Shown here piece after piece: positions 26,583-35,788 of a stretch of 64,000 bases of DNA. Where the stretch lies: NCBI GenBank assembly GCA_036266995.1, contig DATAWX010000104.1:18342-82341 (forward strand), written 5' to 3'. The stretch is from GCA-003244245 sp036266995. Lineage in GTDB: Bacteria > Actinomycetota > Actinomycetes > Mycobacteriales > Pseudonocardiaceae. Both the position numbers and the translations under genes were made by a program. The first letter of the stretch is position 1, and every line of letters begins with the position of its first letter. The notes beneath the pieces were generated by a model that was not told where the DNA came from, did no database searches, and saw nothing but the letters and a program-made list of their open reading frames with translations.

Positions 26583-27173
26583 ATGAAAGGCGTGTTTATC
26601 CGCCGCCCGTCGCCGCAGAGCCTGCCCGACGACATGCTGCTGGCCGGTCTCGGCGCGGGAGATCCGCAGATGGCGCTGGCGTTCGTGCGACGGTTCCAAC
26701 GGACGGCGTTCGGTGTGGCACTGGCCATCGTCGGCGACAGCGTTCTGGCCGAAGACATCACCCAACAGGCCTTTGAGCGGGCCTGGCGCCATGCCGGGCT
26801 TTATGACTCCCGGCGCGGATCGGTACGAACCTGGTTGACCAGGATCGTGCATAACCTCGCAGTCGACGCCGTGCGGGTCCGGCGTCCGGCGCCGGTCGAC
26901 CCCCAGGACCTGATCGGGCTCATCGCGGCCATCACCGACACCCCTGAACAGCTGCTGCTGGCCGGGGAGACCTCAGCCGAGCTGCGGACCGCGCTCGCTG
27001 TCCTGCCCCCGGAACAGGCCCGGGCCGTGGTGATGGCCGCTGTGCACGGCATGACCGCGCGCGAGATCGCCGACGTCGAGCACATCCCGGTCGGCACCGC
27101 GAAATCCCGTATCCGCGCCGCCATGGCCAAGCTGCACGATGCCCTGCACGCCCCGCGAGCCGACCATGAGTGA
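26583..27173 (+). CDS. ECF RNA polymerase sigma factor
   Basis: The 196-residue protein has region 2 (FVRRFQRTAFGVALAIVGDS, LAEDITQQAFERAWRHAGLY, GSVRTWLTRIVHNLAVDAVR) and region 4 (ALAVLPPEQARAVVMAAVHG, TAREIADVEHIPVGTAKSRI). It resembles SigK/SigL-type ECF factors. The gene overlaps the anti-sigma gene by 8 bp, the standard arrangement for a membrane-anchored regulatory pair. The start could alternatively be ATG 26556. Confidence 0.92.
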   Translation: MKGVFIRRPSPQSLPDDMLLAGLGAGDPQMALAFVRRFQRTAFGVALAIVGDSVLAEDITQQAFERAWRHAGLYDSRRGSVRTWLTRIVHNLAVDAVRVRRPAPVDPQDLIGLIAAITDTPEQLLLAGETSAELRTALAVLPPEQARAVVMAAVHGMTAREIADVEHIPVGTAKSRIRAAMAKLHDALHAPRADHE

Positions 27174-27843
27174 GCTGACCTGCCGGCAGTGCCGCGAACT
27201 CGCCACGGAACTGGCCCTGGAGGTGCTTCCGGGCCGCGAGCGCGCTGGGGCGCTGGCGCATCTGGACGGCTGCACCGGCTGCCGGGACACGGTGTCAGCG
27301 CTGACCCGCACCGCCGACCGGCTGGTGGAGCTGCTGCCCGACGCAGAACCCCCTGCCGGGTTCGAACAGCGGGTGATGACCGCACTGAAACCACCATCGC
27401 CCCGCACGCGACGGTGGTGGGTGCCCGCGGCCGCGCTCCTGCTCGCCCTCGCGCTGGGCGCCGGAGGGTGGATCATGGGCCGCTCGAACGCCGATGTGCC
27501 GCCACCGCAGACCAACGCGCAGACCGACGCGCAGGCCGGTGTGCGGACCGTCATGTTCGCACCGCTGATCACCGGGGACCGCCAGATCGGGCAGGCCTAC
27601 GTCTACCCCGGACAACCATCCTGGATCTACGTGTCACTGGACACCGACAACGACAGCACCAACGGCACCGTCCGATGCGAGTTGGTCCGCCGAGACGGCT
27701 CGACCGCGCCAGTCGGCACGTTCCCGATCGCCAAGGGCTACGCGGCGTGGGGAGCGCCCGCCGCTATCAACCGCAACACCCTCGCCGCGGCCAGACTGAT
27801 CACCAGCAACGGACGCACCCTCGCCACCGCTCACTTCGGGTGA
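27166..27843 (+). CDS. Membrane-anchored zinc anti-sigma factor (RskA-like)
   Basis: The 225-residue protein begins with a ZAS domain whose His32, Cys36 and Cys39 (AHLDGCTGC) follow an N-terminal CRQC pair. One transmembrane helix (WWVPAAALLLALALGAGGW, about 85-103) separates this cytosolic sigma-binding part from an extracellular Ig-like domain (IGQAYVYPGQPSWIYVSLD). It overlaps the sigma gene by 8 bp and should sequester it until regulated proteolysis. Confidence 0.9.
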   Translation: MSELTCRQCRELATELALEVLPGRERAGALAHLDGCTGCRDTVSALTRTADRLVELLPDAEPPAGFEQRVMTALKPPSPRTRRWWVPAAALLLALALGAGGWIMGRSNADVPPPQTNAQTDAQAGVRTVMFAPLITGDRQIGQAYVYPGQPSWIYVSLDTDNDSTNGTVRCELVRRDGSTAPVGTFPIAKGYAAWGAPAAINRNTLAAARLITSNGRTLATAHFG

Positions 27844-27869
27844 GAACCGGCGAAGTCGGGTTGAGCTGC

Positions 27870-28295
27870 TCACCCAGCTCGGCGACGGGATGTGAGCAGG
27901 GACGTTGCCGCGAGGATCAGCAGAATGCCCTCGACGACGAGGCTGATAACCCCGAGTGGTTCGGCCCAGTTGCCGATGTCATCGGTGTAGTCGGGTAACC
28001 CGGGTCCGCGGGAGAGCACATAGCCCAGGATGGGGCCGGCCGCGACCCCCAGTGAGAGGAACCACCCCAATCTCGCGAAGCGGTCCAGCAGCAGTGCTGC
28101 GGCCACGAGACAAGCAATTTCAAGGAGGTAGTACAAGATCTGGACGTAGCCCGGGCCCTTCGAGCCGGGCAGGCCGCCTTGGTCGATGACGTGGATCGCG
28201 GCGACCGCAAGACATCCCACGAGGCCGACCACTCGTACGACCAGGCTGCTGCTTGCCGCACGGGCAGACGCGGCGGTTGGCTGACGCATCTTCAT
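27870..28295 (-). CDS. Small membrane protein, four hydrophobic segments (141 aa)
   Basis: Start ATG 28295 is preceded by GGGGA. Hydrophobic segments fall at about residues 18-35, 50-70, 78-93 and 113-134, with a conserved-looking loop HVIDQGGLPGSKGPGYVQIL. This suggests a small DUF-type membrane protein; I do not know a function. It converges with the anti-sigma gene (26-bp gap) and probably has its own promoter, since the deacetylase upstream lies nearly 200 bp away. Confidence 0.75.
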   Translation of the reverse strand: MKMRQPTAASARAASSSLVVRVVGLVGCLAVAAIHVIDQGGLPGSKGPGYVQILYYLLEIACLVAAALLLDRFARLGWFLSLGVAAGPILGYVLSRGPGLPDYTDDIGNWAEPLGVISLVVEGILLILAATSLLTSRRRAG

Positions 28296-28491
28296 AACGT
28301 CCCCTATCTCGCGATGGTGGCAGTCCCGTCGTGGATTGGCGTGGCTGGCGCTGGAAAGACCCTGGATACGTCCCTCCCCTGGCGGGAGATCAGACCGACG
28401 ATGACGTTCACCGATTTGGCCGACGAGCTGGCCACTGAGATGCCGCTGCCGCGCGCCGTGACGGCGAACCGATACCGGACCGACGACCGCC

Positions 28492-29229
28492 CTACAGGGT
28501 GACGAACCGCAGGCCGCGTGCTTTGAGGGTGGGCAGCACGGTGCGCAACGAGTCGATGGTCTCCGCACGGTCGCCACCACCGTCGTGGCACAGCAGGATG
28601 TCGCCCGGTCGCGCGGCGAGCAGCCGGCTGGTGACCGACCCGGTACCCGGCCGCGACCAGTCCCGCGGGTCGACGTCCCAGCCCAGGGCCACCATCTTCA
28701 GGTCCGCCACGGCGGAGAGCAGTACCGCCGACCAGTCCCCGCCGGGTGCCCGGAACAGCGTCGGTGTCACCCCGCAGGCGTCGGTGATGGCCGACTGGGC
28801 GTCGGTGATCTGCTGGCGGATCGACGCGAGGGTCCCTCGGCTGAAGGGCAGCGGATGGGTCATGCTGTGGTTGGTCACGCTGTGGCCCTCGGCGACGATG
28901 CTCTTCACCAGGCCGGGGTGGGCACGTGCCTGGGCACCGATCAAGGAGAAGGTCGCCCGGACCCCGTTGCGGTGCAGCAGGTCGAGCATCTGCGGTGTCC
29001 ACAGCAGGTCCGGTCCATCGTCGACAGTTAACGCGACAGCGTCGGGCGGTGCTGCGGGCAGCACGTCGTGGACCTTGCTGGCCGGCGTGACCGCCGGACC
29101 ACCGGTGGGTGCCGCTGCGGTGGCGACATGCCCCGGTTGCACCAGGGACAGCCCCCCGACCAACGCCGCAGTCTGGGTGGTCCACCGAAGTACCTGGCGT
29201 CGAGATATCTTCCGCGCGTCCCCGTTCAC
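28492..29229 (-). CDS. Tat-exported polysaccharide deacetylase (NodB fold)
   Basis: The 245-residue protein has a Tat leader (KISRRQVLRWTTQTAALVGG). The NodB catalytic motifs follow in order: TVDDGP (metal and base Asp), NHSMTHPLPF (metal His pair), RAPGGDWS, WDVDPRDW, and LLCHDGGGD. It should remove acetyl groups from cell-wall or extracellular glycans. It lies about 120 bp downstream of the FtsW/RodA-like gene on the same strand, consistent with a cell-envelope module. Confidence 0.92.
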   Translation of the reverse strand: MNGDARKISRRQVLRWTTQTAALVGGLSLVQPGHVATAAAPTGGPAVTPASKVHDVLPAAPPDAVALTVDDGPDLLWTPQMLDLLHRNGVRATFSLIGAQARAHPGLVKSIVAEGHSVTNHSMTHPLPFSRGTLASIRQQITDAQSAITDACGVTPTLFRAPGGDWSAVLLSAVADLKMVALGWDVDPRDWSRPGTGSVTSRLLAARPGDILLCHDGGGDRAETIDSLRTVLPTLKARGLRFVTL

Positions 29230-29350
29230 ACCAGGTCTCCCGCCTCGGATCCATCACGCTTATCGGCGCCTGCCGGTCGGCCGCCGCGCCGAGCCGCGAT
29301 TATTCACCCGCAGTCAACCCTGCCTACCGGGCTGGTCGGGGGCGCGGTGG

Positions 29351-30760
29351 CTAGGTGCGCGGGCGGGTGACGAGTTCGGTGGAGGCGGAGGCGAGAGGGA
29401 CCGGGTGCGGGCGCGGCGGTGCGCTGGGTAAAGGTTGTCTGGCGGCGTGCGAGATGCGGATGAGCAGGGCGATGAGCATGTAGTTGGCCAGCAGTGAGGA
29501 GCCACCGTAGGACAGGAAGGGGGTGGTGAGTCCGGTTTCGGGGATGAGATTGGTGACGCCGCCGGTGACGATGAATACCTGCAGGGCGATGGTGATCGAC
29601 AAGCCGGCGGCGAGGAGTTTGCCGAAGGTGTCGCGGACGGACAGGGCGGCCCGCAAGCCGCGAGTGGCCAGGAGCAGGTAGGTCACCAGGACTGCGGTGA
29701 GCCCGATCAGGCCGAGTTCCTCTCCGATGCCGGCCATGATGAAGTCGGCGTTGGCCACTGGGACGAGTTCGGGTCGGCCCCCGCCTAGGCCGGTGCCGGC
29801 CAGGCCGCCGGTGCCCAGCCCGAACAGTGACTGGGCGACCTGGTATCCCGACCCGTAGTAGCTGGCGAAGGGGTCTGACCACACGTGTACGCGGACCCGG
29901 ACGTGGGCGAACAGGTGGTAGGCGAGCACGCTTCCGGCCGCGAAGAACACCAGCCCGATCAGCACCCAGGACAGGCGTTCGGTGGCCGTGTAAAGCATTG
30001 CCAGGACCACTCCGAAGATCAGTAGTGAGGCACCGAGTTCCTTCTCCAGCGCCAACACGCCGATCGACAGGCCCCAGGCCGCCAGCAGCGGCGCCAGATC
30101 CCGTGGCCGGGGAAAGGTCATCCCGAGCAGTTGGCGGCCCGCGGTGGTGAACAGTTCCCGGTTGGTGACCAGGAACACCGCGACGAACACGATGATCCCG
30201 ATCTTGGCGAACTCGCCGGGCTGGATCGACAGCGGACCCAGCCGCAGCCACAGCTTGGCCCCGTTGATCTGAGAGATGCTCGCTGGCAACACCCCGGGCA
30301 ACACCAGCAACCCCAGACCCACCAGGCCGAGGGTGTAGCCGTAGGACGCCAGACTCCGGTGGTCGCGCACCCGCCACAGCACCGCGACGAACAACACCAG
30401 GGCCACCGCGGTCCAGGCCACCTGGCGGGAGGCGTCGGCGGCCGGGACGGGCTCGCCCGCGTCGATGGCTGCCGCCGCGTTGGCCAGGTCCAGCCGGTGG
30501 ATCATCACCAGACCCAGACCGTTGAGCAGTGCCACACACGGCAGGATCAACGGGTCGGCGTGGGGAGCCAACCAGCGCACCGCCGCGTGCGCTACCGCGA
30601 AGAGCCCTAGATAGGCCAAGCCCAGGTACAGCAGCGACCGTGACAGTTGCTGTTTCTGCTCGGCTTCCACCAGCACCAACGCCAACGTGACCAGGCCGGC
30701 CGCGAATACCAGCAAGCCCAGCTCAACACCCCGACCGGTGGCCGCTGGCCGCTCACTCAT
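29351..30760 (-). CDS. FtsW/RodA/SpoVE-family SEDS glycosyltransferase
   Basis: The 469-residue membrane protein has about eleven hydrophobic segments. SEDS hallmarks are GAKLWLRLGPLSIQPGEFAK, LEKELGASLLIFG, VANADFIMAGIGEELGLIG (with the catalytic-type Asp), and the signature TNLIPETGLTTPFLSYGGSS. It polymerises peptidoglycan from lipid II. The length and divergence from FtsW suggest the RodA branch. ATG 30760 (MSERPAATGRG) is used; the frame is open upstream. No PBP gene is adjacent, unlike the usual rodA-pbpA locus. Confidence 0.9.
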   Translation of the reverse strand: MSERPAATGRGVELGLLVFAAGLVTLALVLVEAEQKQQLSRSLLYLGLAYLGLFAVAHAAVRWLAPHADPLILPCVALLNGLGLVMIHRLDLANAAAAIDAGEPVPAADASRQVAWTAVALVLFVAVLWRVRDHRSLASYGYTLGLVGLGLLVLPGVLPASISQINGAKLWLRLGPLSIQPGEFAKIGIIVFVAVFLVTNRELFTTAGRQLLGMTFPRPRDLAPLLAAWGLSIGVLALEKELGASLLIFGVVLAMLYTATERLSWVLIGLVFFAAGSVLAYHLFAHVRVRVHVWSDPFASYYGSGYQVAQSLFGLGTGGLAGTGLGGGRPELVPVANADFIMAGIGEELGLIGLTAVLVTYLLLATRGLRAALSVRDTFGKLLAAGLSITIALQVFIVTGGVTNLIPETGLTTPFLSYGGSSLLANYMLIALLIRISHAARQPLPSAPPRPHPVPLASASTELVTRPRT

Positions 30761-31019
30761 CCGGGGTCGTTGACCAAGTCGTCCCACACTGCGGCGGTCC
30801 TCCCGCTCACCACACTGCGCCGCGCGACCCAGTCCCGGGCACACACCGCATTGCCCACCATGACCATGACCAGGACCATACGCCGCCGGAAACAGCCGCT
30901 CTATCAGTCATCGTGGGGATCGTCCCCTCGCGCCGAGTCGGGCCCCGCATTGAGCGGGCTCAGCGGGGTAAATGAGGTGCCAATATCCCCGCTGAGCCTG
31001 CTGAATGCGTCATCCTGGG

Positions 31020-31532
31020 ATGGTGCGCGAGCAGGATTTGATGCGGCATTTGGATGATCTCGTGGCGCGTCGTTATGAGGGGGCGGTGTCATGGGTGGAT
31101 CGGGTGGCGGTGTTCCGCCGGGCGGTGGAGTTGCTCGATCCGGTGGTCCGGAGCGTCTTCGCGGAGGCCGACGCGACCTTCTTGGAGAACACGGGTGAGA
31201 TCACCCGCGACAGCGTCGAGGACAACGACGGCAGCGTGGGTGAGCGCTGGGAGCTGTCCTGGCCCCGGCAACGGGAGGCCGTCTCCCGACACGGTGGTCC
31301 GGTGGGGCCCGTGCAGGTGCTCGCCTGGTTCCGGCGCAGTTTCAATCACGCCCACCTGCGCGGCTCCACCGTCGGGGACTGGCCGTTGCAGGTGATCAGC
31401 ACCGACGACGCCACGAGACAGCTACCGATCCTGCGCGCCATCGTCGAAGCGGAGCTGCACCAGAAGATCTACGAAGGACGATATCCGGTGATGCCTGTCG
31501 CGGTGCGCCTGTACGGCCTGCCACCCGCCTGA
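31020..31532 (+). CDS. Hypothetical protein (170 aa)
   Basis: I do not recognise a family. The protein is soluble and charged, with a helical start (LMRHLDDLVARRYEGAVSWV) and conserved-looking segments WFRRSFNHAHLRGSTVGDWP and EAELHQKIYEGRYPVMPVAV. No signal, metal motif or HTH is evident. It sits alone before the ArsR-AHSA1 regulator on the same strand, 98 bp away, and that regulator has its own promoter. Confidence 0.65.
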   Translation: MVREQDLMRHLDDLVARRYEGAVSWVDRVAVFRRAVELLDPVVRSVFAEADATFLENTGEITRDSVEDNDGSVGERWELSWPRQREAVSRHGGPVGPVQVLAWFRRSFNHAHLRGSTVGDWPLQVISTDDATRQLPILRAIVEAELHQKIYEGRYPVMPVAVRLYGLPPA

Positions 31533-31570
31533 ACTCTGTAGTGGCTGCCGTTCAGGCCCTCGCGTCGACC

Positions 31571-31609
31571 TTGACAGGCAACCAAACGGATGCCTAACCT
31601 TATTAGGCA
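31571..31609 (+). promoter_or_regulatory. Promoter with overlapping ArsR-type operator
   Basis: TTGACA (31571-31576) and TAACCT (31595-31600) form a sigma-70-like promoter with 18-bp spacing. A perfect 7-bp inverted repeat, TGCCTAA (31591-31597) and TTAGGCA (31603-31609), covers the -10 element. This is a natural site for autorepression by the ArsR-type protein that follows. Confidence 0.65.
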
Positions 31610-31630
31610 ACCTGGAGGTTGCACGATCGG

Positions 31631-32446
31631 ATGAGGGAAATGGACGCGGTATTCAAGGCCCTGGCCGACCCGAGCCGGCGGCGCCTGCTCGATGGCTTGA
31701 ACTCGCGAGACGGGCAGACGTTGCGCGAGCTGTGCGCCGGTCTGGACATGACCCGGCAGGCCGTGACCAAACACCTGGCTGTGCTGGAGGCGTCCGGGCT
31801 GGTTACCGCGGTTCGGCGGGGTCGGGACAAGCTGCACTACCTCAATGCCGCGCCCATCAATGACATCGCCGATCGATGGATCAACCAGTACGACCGCGGG
31901 CGAGTCCACGCGCTCGCGGACCTCAAGCGAGCCCTGGAGGACCCTGCCATGAGCCGGACCGAGTTCGTCTACGTAACCTATATCCGCACCACGCCAGAGA
32001 AATTGTGGCGGGCCCTGACCGAACCGGTGTTCATCCGTCGATACTTCGAAGGCGGCGGTCCCGACTCCGATTGGGCCGTCGGATCGCCCATCCGGTGGAA
32101 GATGAGCGCCGATGACGAGTCTCACGACTGGGACCAGCACGTATTGGTAGCCGAGCCCCCTCGACGACTGTCCTACAACTGGCACAACTACCAGCCCGAG
32201 ATGGCCGAGATGTTCGGGTGGAACGACCAACGGCTCACCGAGCTGCGTCAGGAGAAGCGCTCAAAGGTGACCTTCGAGATCGAACCCGTCGGGTCGGCGG
32301 TCAAGCTGACTGTGACCCATGACGACTTCGAGCCCGACAGCGAGATGCTCAAGGGCATCAGCGGTGGGTGGCCCGGCATCCTGTCCAACCTCAAGTCCCT
32401 GTTGGAGACCGATCAGATCGTGAAGGTCCTCACCCTGGGAAGTTGA
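31631..32446 (+). CDS. ArsR-family repressor fused to an AHSA1/SRPBCC domain
   Basis: The 271-residue protein joins two domains. Residues 1-105 form an ArsR-type winged helix (MDAVFKALADPSRRRLLDGL, DMTRQAVTKHLAVLEASGLV). Residues 110-271 form an AHSA1/SRPBCC ligand-binding domain (IRTTPEKLWRALTEPVFIRR, GWPGILSNLKSLLE). The fused domain probably senses a hydrophobic ligand, as no metal-site CxC is present. TTG 31619 sits too close to GGAGG; ATG 31631 is preferred. An operator overlaps its promoter. The last 17 bp overlap the convergent M23 gene. Confidence 0.88.
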   Translation: MREMDAVFKALADPSRRRLLDGLNSRDGQTLRELCAGLDMTRQAVTKHLAVLEASGLVTAVRRGRDKLHYLNAAPINDIADRWINQYDRGRVHALADLKRALEDPAMSRTEFVYVTYIRTTPEKLWRALTEPVFIRRYFEGGGPDSDWAVGSPIRWKMSADDESHDWDQHVLVAEPPRRLSYNWHNYQPEMAEMFGWNDQRLTELRQEKRSKVTFEIEPVGSAVKLTVTHDDFEPDSEMLKGISGGWPGILSNLKSLLETDQIVKVLTLGS

Positions 32447-33734
32447 TGATCGCCCACGCCATGGGCAGCTGGTTCGTGCGGGTCTCGGGTGTTGGGCGAT
32501 GGTCTGGACTGAAGAAATTTCCGGTGAGGTAGTCGTCGGCGTCGTACATACTCTGGGGGGAGATCTGGCCCTGGTAGTCAAACGAGTCGATCACATACGG
32601 GATGCCAGGGCTGGCGATAGCCGATGGACCGGTCATGACCTGAAAATGCAGGTGTGACGCGTTCGCATTGCCGGTATTGCCCAACTTGGCGATCATCTGG
32701 CCCTTGGTGACTTTGTCACCTACTTTGACCAGTAGGCTGCCCTTGATCAGATGCGCGTAGAAGGCGTAAGCACCGTTGCCGATATCGAGCACGATATGGT
32801 TGCCATCCACGTTGTTCACGGTCAACTTCGGCCCGAGCACCGGATCCTCGGCCGGTAGCACCCCTGGGGCGTTTGCGTCCTGCCCATCCAAGATGCCGGT
32901 CACCTTGCCGTCGGCGACGGCAAGGATCTCCGATCCGTAGTCCGCATAGTTCTCGTTCTTGGTCTTGTCTCCCGTGTAGAAGGCACCATGGTCGTTGGTC
33001 TGCTTCCAGTCGATGGCGAACAGCTGGCCGCCGACAAGGTTGCCGTTAAGAGGCAGTGGCGAGCTGCGATGGGGCCAGCCCGGTTCACAGCACCCGTTGA
33101 GCGCGATCCAGTTCTTGCCCTTCAGGGGTGGACCGATGGTGATCGGGCCGCTCGTCGAGATGTTGTAGGGCGTCACGGTGTAGTCCACCGGAACCGGGGT
33201 CGTCGTCACCGGGCTGACTGCCCCGTCGAAGTACAGGTGGTGCATCACGTACTTCGGCGCGTCCCTAGGAGAATCGAAGGAGTAGTCGACGAACAGGACC
33301 CGGGCTTGTTGGGGCGGGATCACCATGTCCTTTACCGGAATCGCGGGAAGGGCGCGGAGACGGTTGCAGTCACCGAAGTTGCACGCAGGGTCCACCAGTT
33401 GCTTGCCGCTGAATGTGGTGAGAACCTTGCTGGTACTGGTCGCATCAACGACCTCGAGCTTGCGGATGGTCGCCGGGACCTGAGAAGCGTTCTGCAGTAG
33501 GAGGTTGTAAGCAATGTGGAACTTGCCATCGGTTCCAGCGACGGGGAACGTCGGCGGGTTGTTCACCTGCACTAACACTGGGGTGTATGCATCGTTGACG
33601 GTGATCCCAGACGGCAGCGGATCGAAGGGGGAGCCGCCACCGGCTGCAGCGGCTGTTGTAGGCGTGCTGGCAGGGGATGAACTACAGCCAACGAGCAGCA
33701 CGGATACAACAATCAAGAACCCGAATCGCGGCAT
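32430..33734 (-). CDS. M23-family (LytM) peptidase lipoprotein
   Basis: The 434-residue lipoprotein has the lipobox VLLVGC (lipidated Cys at 17), a long N-terminal beta-rich domain, and a C-terminal M23 peptidase domain. Seen motifs are VDGNHIVLDIGNGAYAFYAH, KVGDKVTKGQMIAKLGNTG, and HLHFQVM, the last with the HxH zinc ligands. The first zinc ligand His of active enzymes is not obvious: the ADYGSEILAVADGKV region lacks the usual HxGxD. It may be a degenerate regulator of wall hydrolases or a specialised endopeptidase. Confidence 0.85.
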   Translation of the reverse strand: MPRFGFLIVVSVLLVGCSSSPASTPTTAAAAGGGSPFDPLPSGITVNDAYTPVLVQVNNPPTFPVAGTDGKFHIAYNLLLQNASQVPATIRKLEVVDATSTSKVLTTFSGKQLVDPACNFGDCNRLRALPAIPVKDMVIPPQQARVLFVDYSFDSPRDAPKYVMHHLYFDGAVSPVTTTPVPVDYTVTPYNISTSGPITIGPPLKGKNWIALNGCCEPGWPHRSSPLPLNGNLVGGQLFAIDWKQTNDHGAFYTGDKTKNENYADYGSEILAVADGKVTGILDGQDANAPGVLPAEDPVLGPKLTVNNVDGNHIVLDIGNGAYAFYAHLIKGSLLVKVGDKVTKGQMIAKLGNTGNANASHLHFQVMTGPSAIASPGIPYVIDSFDYQGQISPQSMYDADDYLTGNFFSPDHRPTPETRTNQLPMAWAIINFPG

Positions 33735-33794
33735 ACTGACCCCTTTTGATGCCGTAAGAGTGGGTCGCTAGTCCACCAAGACTATTACCACCGC

Positions 33795-33995
33795 CTATGG
33801 GTGACCACCGCCAGGCGGGGTCATGACACCGGCCCCCGGACCAGGCTGGGCGGCGAATACGCCTTCTAGATGGCTGCGCGAACCTGCGCAGGTGAGGGGT
33901 GCCGCGCGGAAGCCGACATAGCCGTCAGGTCGCACGAGGTAGCCATTTCCCCCCAGTAGCACCGTTGGCGCCCTGGAACTCGGCCGCCTCATCAA
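33795..33995 (-). pseudogene. C-terminal remnant of a TfdB/PheA-type FAD monooxygenase
   Basis: A 66-codon fragment reads LLGGNGYLVRPDGYVGFRAAP, then SHLEGVFAAQP. This is the terminal segment of phenol-hydroxylase-like flavin monooxygenases. The catalytic FAD domains are absent and the surrounding 230 bp contains no other gene, so it is a scar of a deleted gene. Confidence 0.6.
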
Positions 33996-34165
33996 CGATC
34001 AACGGCAGCGAGTTACCGTCGCGTCGTGCTGACGTGGCCGCACCGATCAGATAGATCCTCACCCGGTCCCCGGCCAAGGTGTCGGCAAGCTACTTGGCTT
34101 TCGGTGAGCCTATATTCGGAGGCGGTGAGAATCAATCCGTACTGGCTGTTGAGACGTCGATGGTC

Positions 34166-34187
34166 CTGGCTGTGCAATCACAGCCAG
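34166..34187 (-). terminator. Hairpin downstream of the alcohol dehydrogenase gene
   Basis: Perfect 9-bp arms CTGGCTGTG (34166-34174) and CACAGCCAG (34179-34187) enclose a CAAT loop. It lies 35 bp past the stop of the minus-strand dehydrogenase and probably ends its transcript. Confidence 0.6.
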
Positions 34188-34222
34188 GCGGGCACGGGTG
34201 CCTCACCTTCACGGCACGGCGG

Positions 34223-35257
34223 TTAGGGGCGGATGAGCACCTTCAGCGCCTGGCGGTTGGCCATGGCGCGGTAACCGTCGGGAACCTCCTCCAGGCCGAT
34301 GGTGCGGTCGCACACCCGACCCGGCTCGATCTTGCCTTCGAGCACTTCGGGAAGCAGTTCGTCGATGTAGGCCCGGGCGGGGGCGACGCCGCCGGTGAGC
34401 GTGATGTTGCGCATGAAGACGCCGAAGTCGGCCGGCACGTCCGGGTACTGCGGGGCGTCGACGCGGCTGACCACGCCGCCGTCGCGGACCACGCCGAACG
34501 CGGTCTCAATGGCCGGCTTGAGACCGACGCACTCCAGCACGGTGTGGGTGCCGTCGTCGCCGGTCAGCTCCCGGACCTTCTCAATGCCTTCCTCTCCGCG
34601 CTCGGGCACCACATCAGTGGCGCCGAACTCGCGACCGAGGTCGGTGCGGTCCTTGTGCCGGCCCATGAGGATGATCCGCTCGGCGCCGAGCCGGTTAGCG
34701 GCCAGCACCGCCGACAGGCCGACCGCGCCGTCGCCGATGACCGTGACCATCGTGCGTGGGTTGACCCCAGCGGTCACGGCGCAGTGGTGGCCGGTGGGAA
34801 ACACGTCGGACAGGGTGAGTAGCGACGGCAACAGTGCGGCGTCCTCGCCGACGGGCAGCTTGACCAGCGTGCCCTGGGCCTGCGGCACCCGCACGGCTTC
34901 GCCCTGGCCGCCGTCTATGCCGTTCGCCGCCCAGAAACCGCCGTGGCGGCACGAGGTGTGCAGGCCCTCGCGGCAGAACTCGCAGGTGCCATCGGAGAAG
35001 GTGAACGGTGCGACGACGACATCCCCCGGCTTGAGCCCGGACACCTCGGCACCGGCCTCCTCGACGACGCCGAGGAACTCGTGCCCGATCCGGTCGCCGT
35101 GCTCGGTGGCGGGCCGCGATCCGTAGGGCCACAGGTCGCTGCCGCAGATGCAGGCGCGCAGCACCCGCACCACGGCGTCGGTTGGTTCCCGCAGGACCGG
35201 GTCTGGCACGTTCTCCACCCGCACATCGCCGGCGCCGTAGATCAACGTTGCTCGCAT
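34223..35257 (-). CDS. Zinc-dependent alcohol dehydrogenase (MDR family)
   Basis: The 344-residue protein carries the medium-chain dehydrogenase motifs. CICGSDLWPYG and GHEFLGVVEEAG hold catalytic zinc ligands. CEFCREGLHTSC is part of the structural-zinc lobe. GDGAVGLSAVLAANRLGAE is the Rossmann loop. The protein resembles formaldehyde- or threonine-dehydrogenase-like enzymes. A cupin gene lies 70 bp upstream on the same strand and probably shares the promoter. A related but separate dehydrogenase begins at the right edge of the window. Confidence 0.92.
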   Translation of the reverse strand: MRATLIYGAGDVRVENVPDPVLREPTDAVVRVLRACICGSDLWPYGSRPATEHGDRIGHEFLGVVEEAGAEVSGLKPGDVVVAPFTFSDGTCEFCREGLHTSCRHGGFWAANGIDGGQGEAVRVPQAQGTLVKLPVGEDAALLPSLLTLSDVFPTGHHCAVTAGVNPRTMVTVIGDGAVGLSAVLAANRLGAERIILMGRHKDRTDLGREFGATDVVPERGEEGIEKVRELTGDDGTHTVLECVGLKPAIETAFGVVRDGGVVSRVDAPQYPDVPADFGVFMRNITLTGGVAPARAYIDELLPEVLEGKIEPGRVCDRTIGLEEVPDGYRAMANRQALKVLIRP

Positions 35258-35327
35258 GAGTGTTCCTTTCCATTACGGGTCTCGTCGGGGGACCGCCCGC
35301 GGATCGAGAATCCGTCATCGGCGGCTG

Positions 35328-35732
35328 CTAGCTGGTGCGGTACTCCTCGTCGGTGACGGGGTCGCCCCATTCGGTCTCGGGTCCCTGCTGGCCCTCGCCG
35401 AGGCCCTCCCACATGGCGACGTGGGACATGAAGTGCTCGGGGGAGGCGCCGTGCCAATGCCATTCCCGGGGTGGGGTGTAAATGGTGTCGCCGGGGCGTA
35501 TCTCGATGACCTCGCCGCCGCGGGACTGGACCAGGCCGCGCCCCTCGGAGACGTGCAGTGTCTGCCCGTTGGCGTGGCAGTGCCACGCGGTACGTGCGGC
35601 GGGGGCGAAGCGGACGAGGTTGACGCGCAGCCGCGACGGCGCCTTGCCCTGGGCGATGACGTCGAACCACACGTCACCGCTGAACATCTCCGCCGGGCCC
35701 TTCGTGCTCGGCTGCTTGGGCTGAATTTCCAC
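35328..35732 (-). CDS. Manganese-cupin, hydroxynitrile-lyase-like
   Basis: The 134-residue single-domain cupin starts at GTG 35732 after AAGGAGA. Metal ligands are in TAWHCHANGQTLHVSEGRGL (two His, Gln) and in EWHWHGASPEHFM (His). This pattern and the surrounding sequence (STKGPAEMFSGDVWFDV, IRPGDTIYTPPREWHWHGAS) closely resemble the small bacterial cupin hydroxynitrile lyases such as that of Granulicella. Cyanohydrin cleavage is therefore possible, but many homologues have other substrates. It precedes the alcohol dehydrogenase. Confidence 0.85.
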   Translation of the reverse strand: MEIQPKQPSTKGPAEMFSGDVWFDVIAQGKAPSRLRVNLVRFAPAARTAWHCHANGQTLHVSEGRGLVQSRGGEVIEIRPGDTIYTPPREWHWHGASPEHFMSHVAMWEGLGEGQQGPETEWGDPVTDEEYRTS

Positions 35733-35788
35733 GTATCTCCTTGCTTGCTCGGTGCCGTCTGATGGCCGCGGCGCGACCTGGGAGCCGG

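Noticed and set aside
33996..34165. Short plus-strand ORFs between the monooxygenase scar and the dehydrogenase
   Set aside because: They lack ribosome-binding sites and family similarity.
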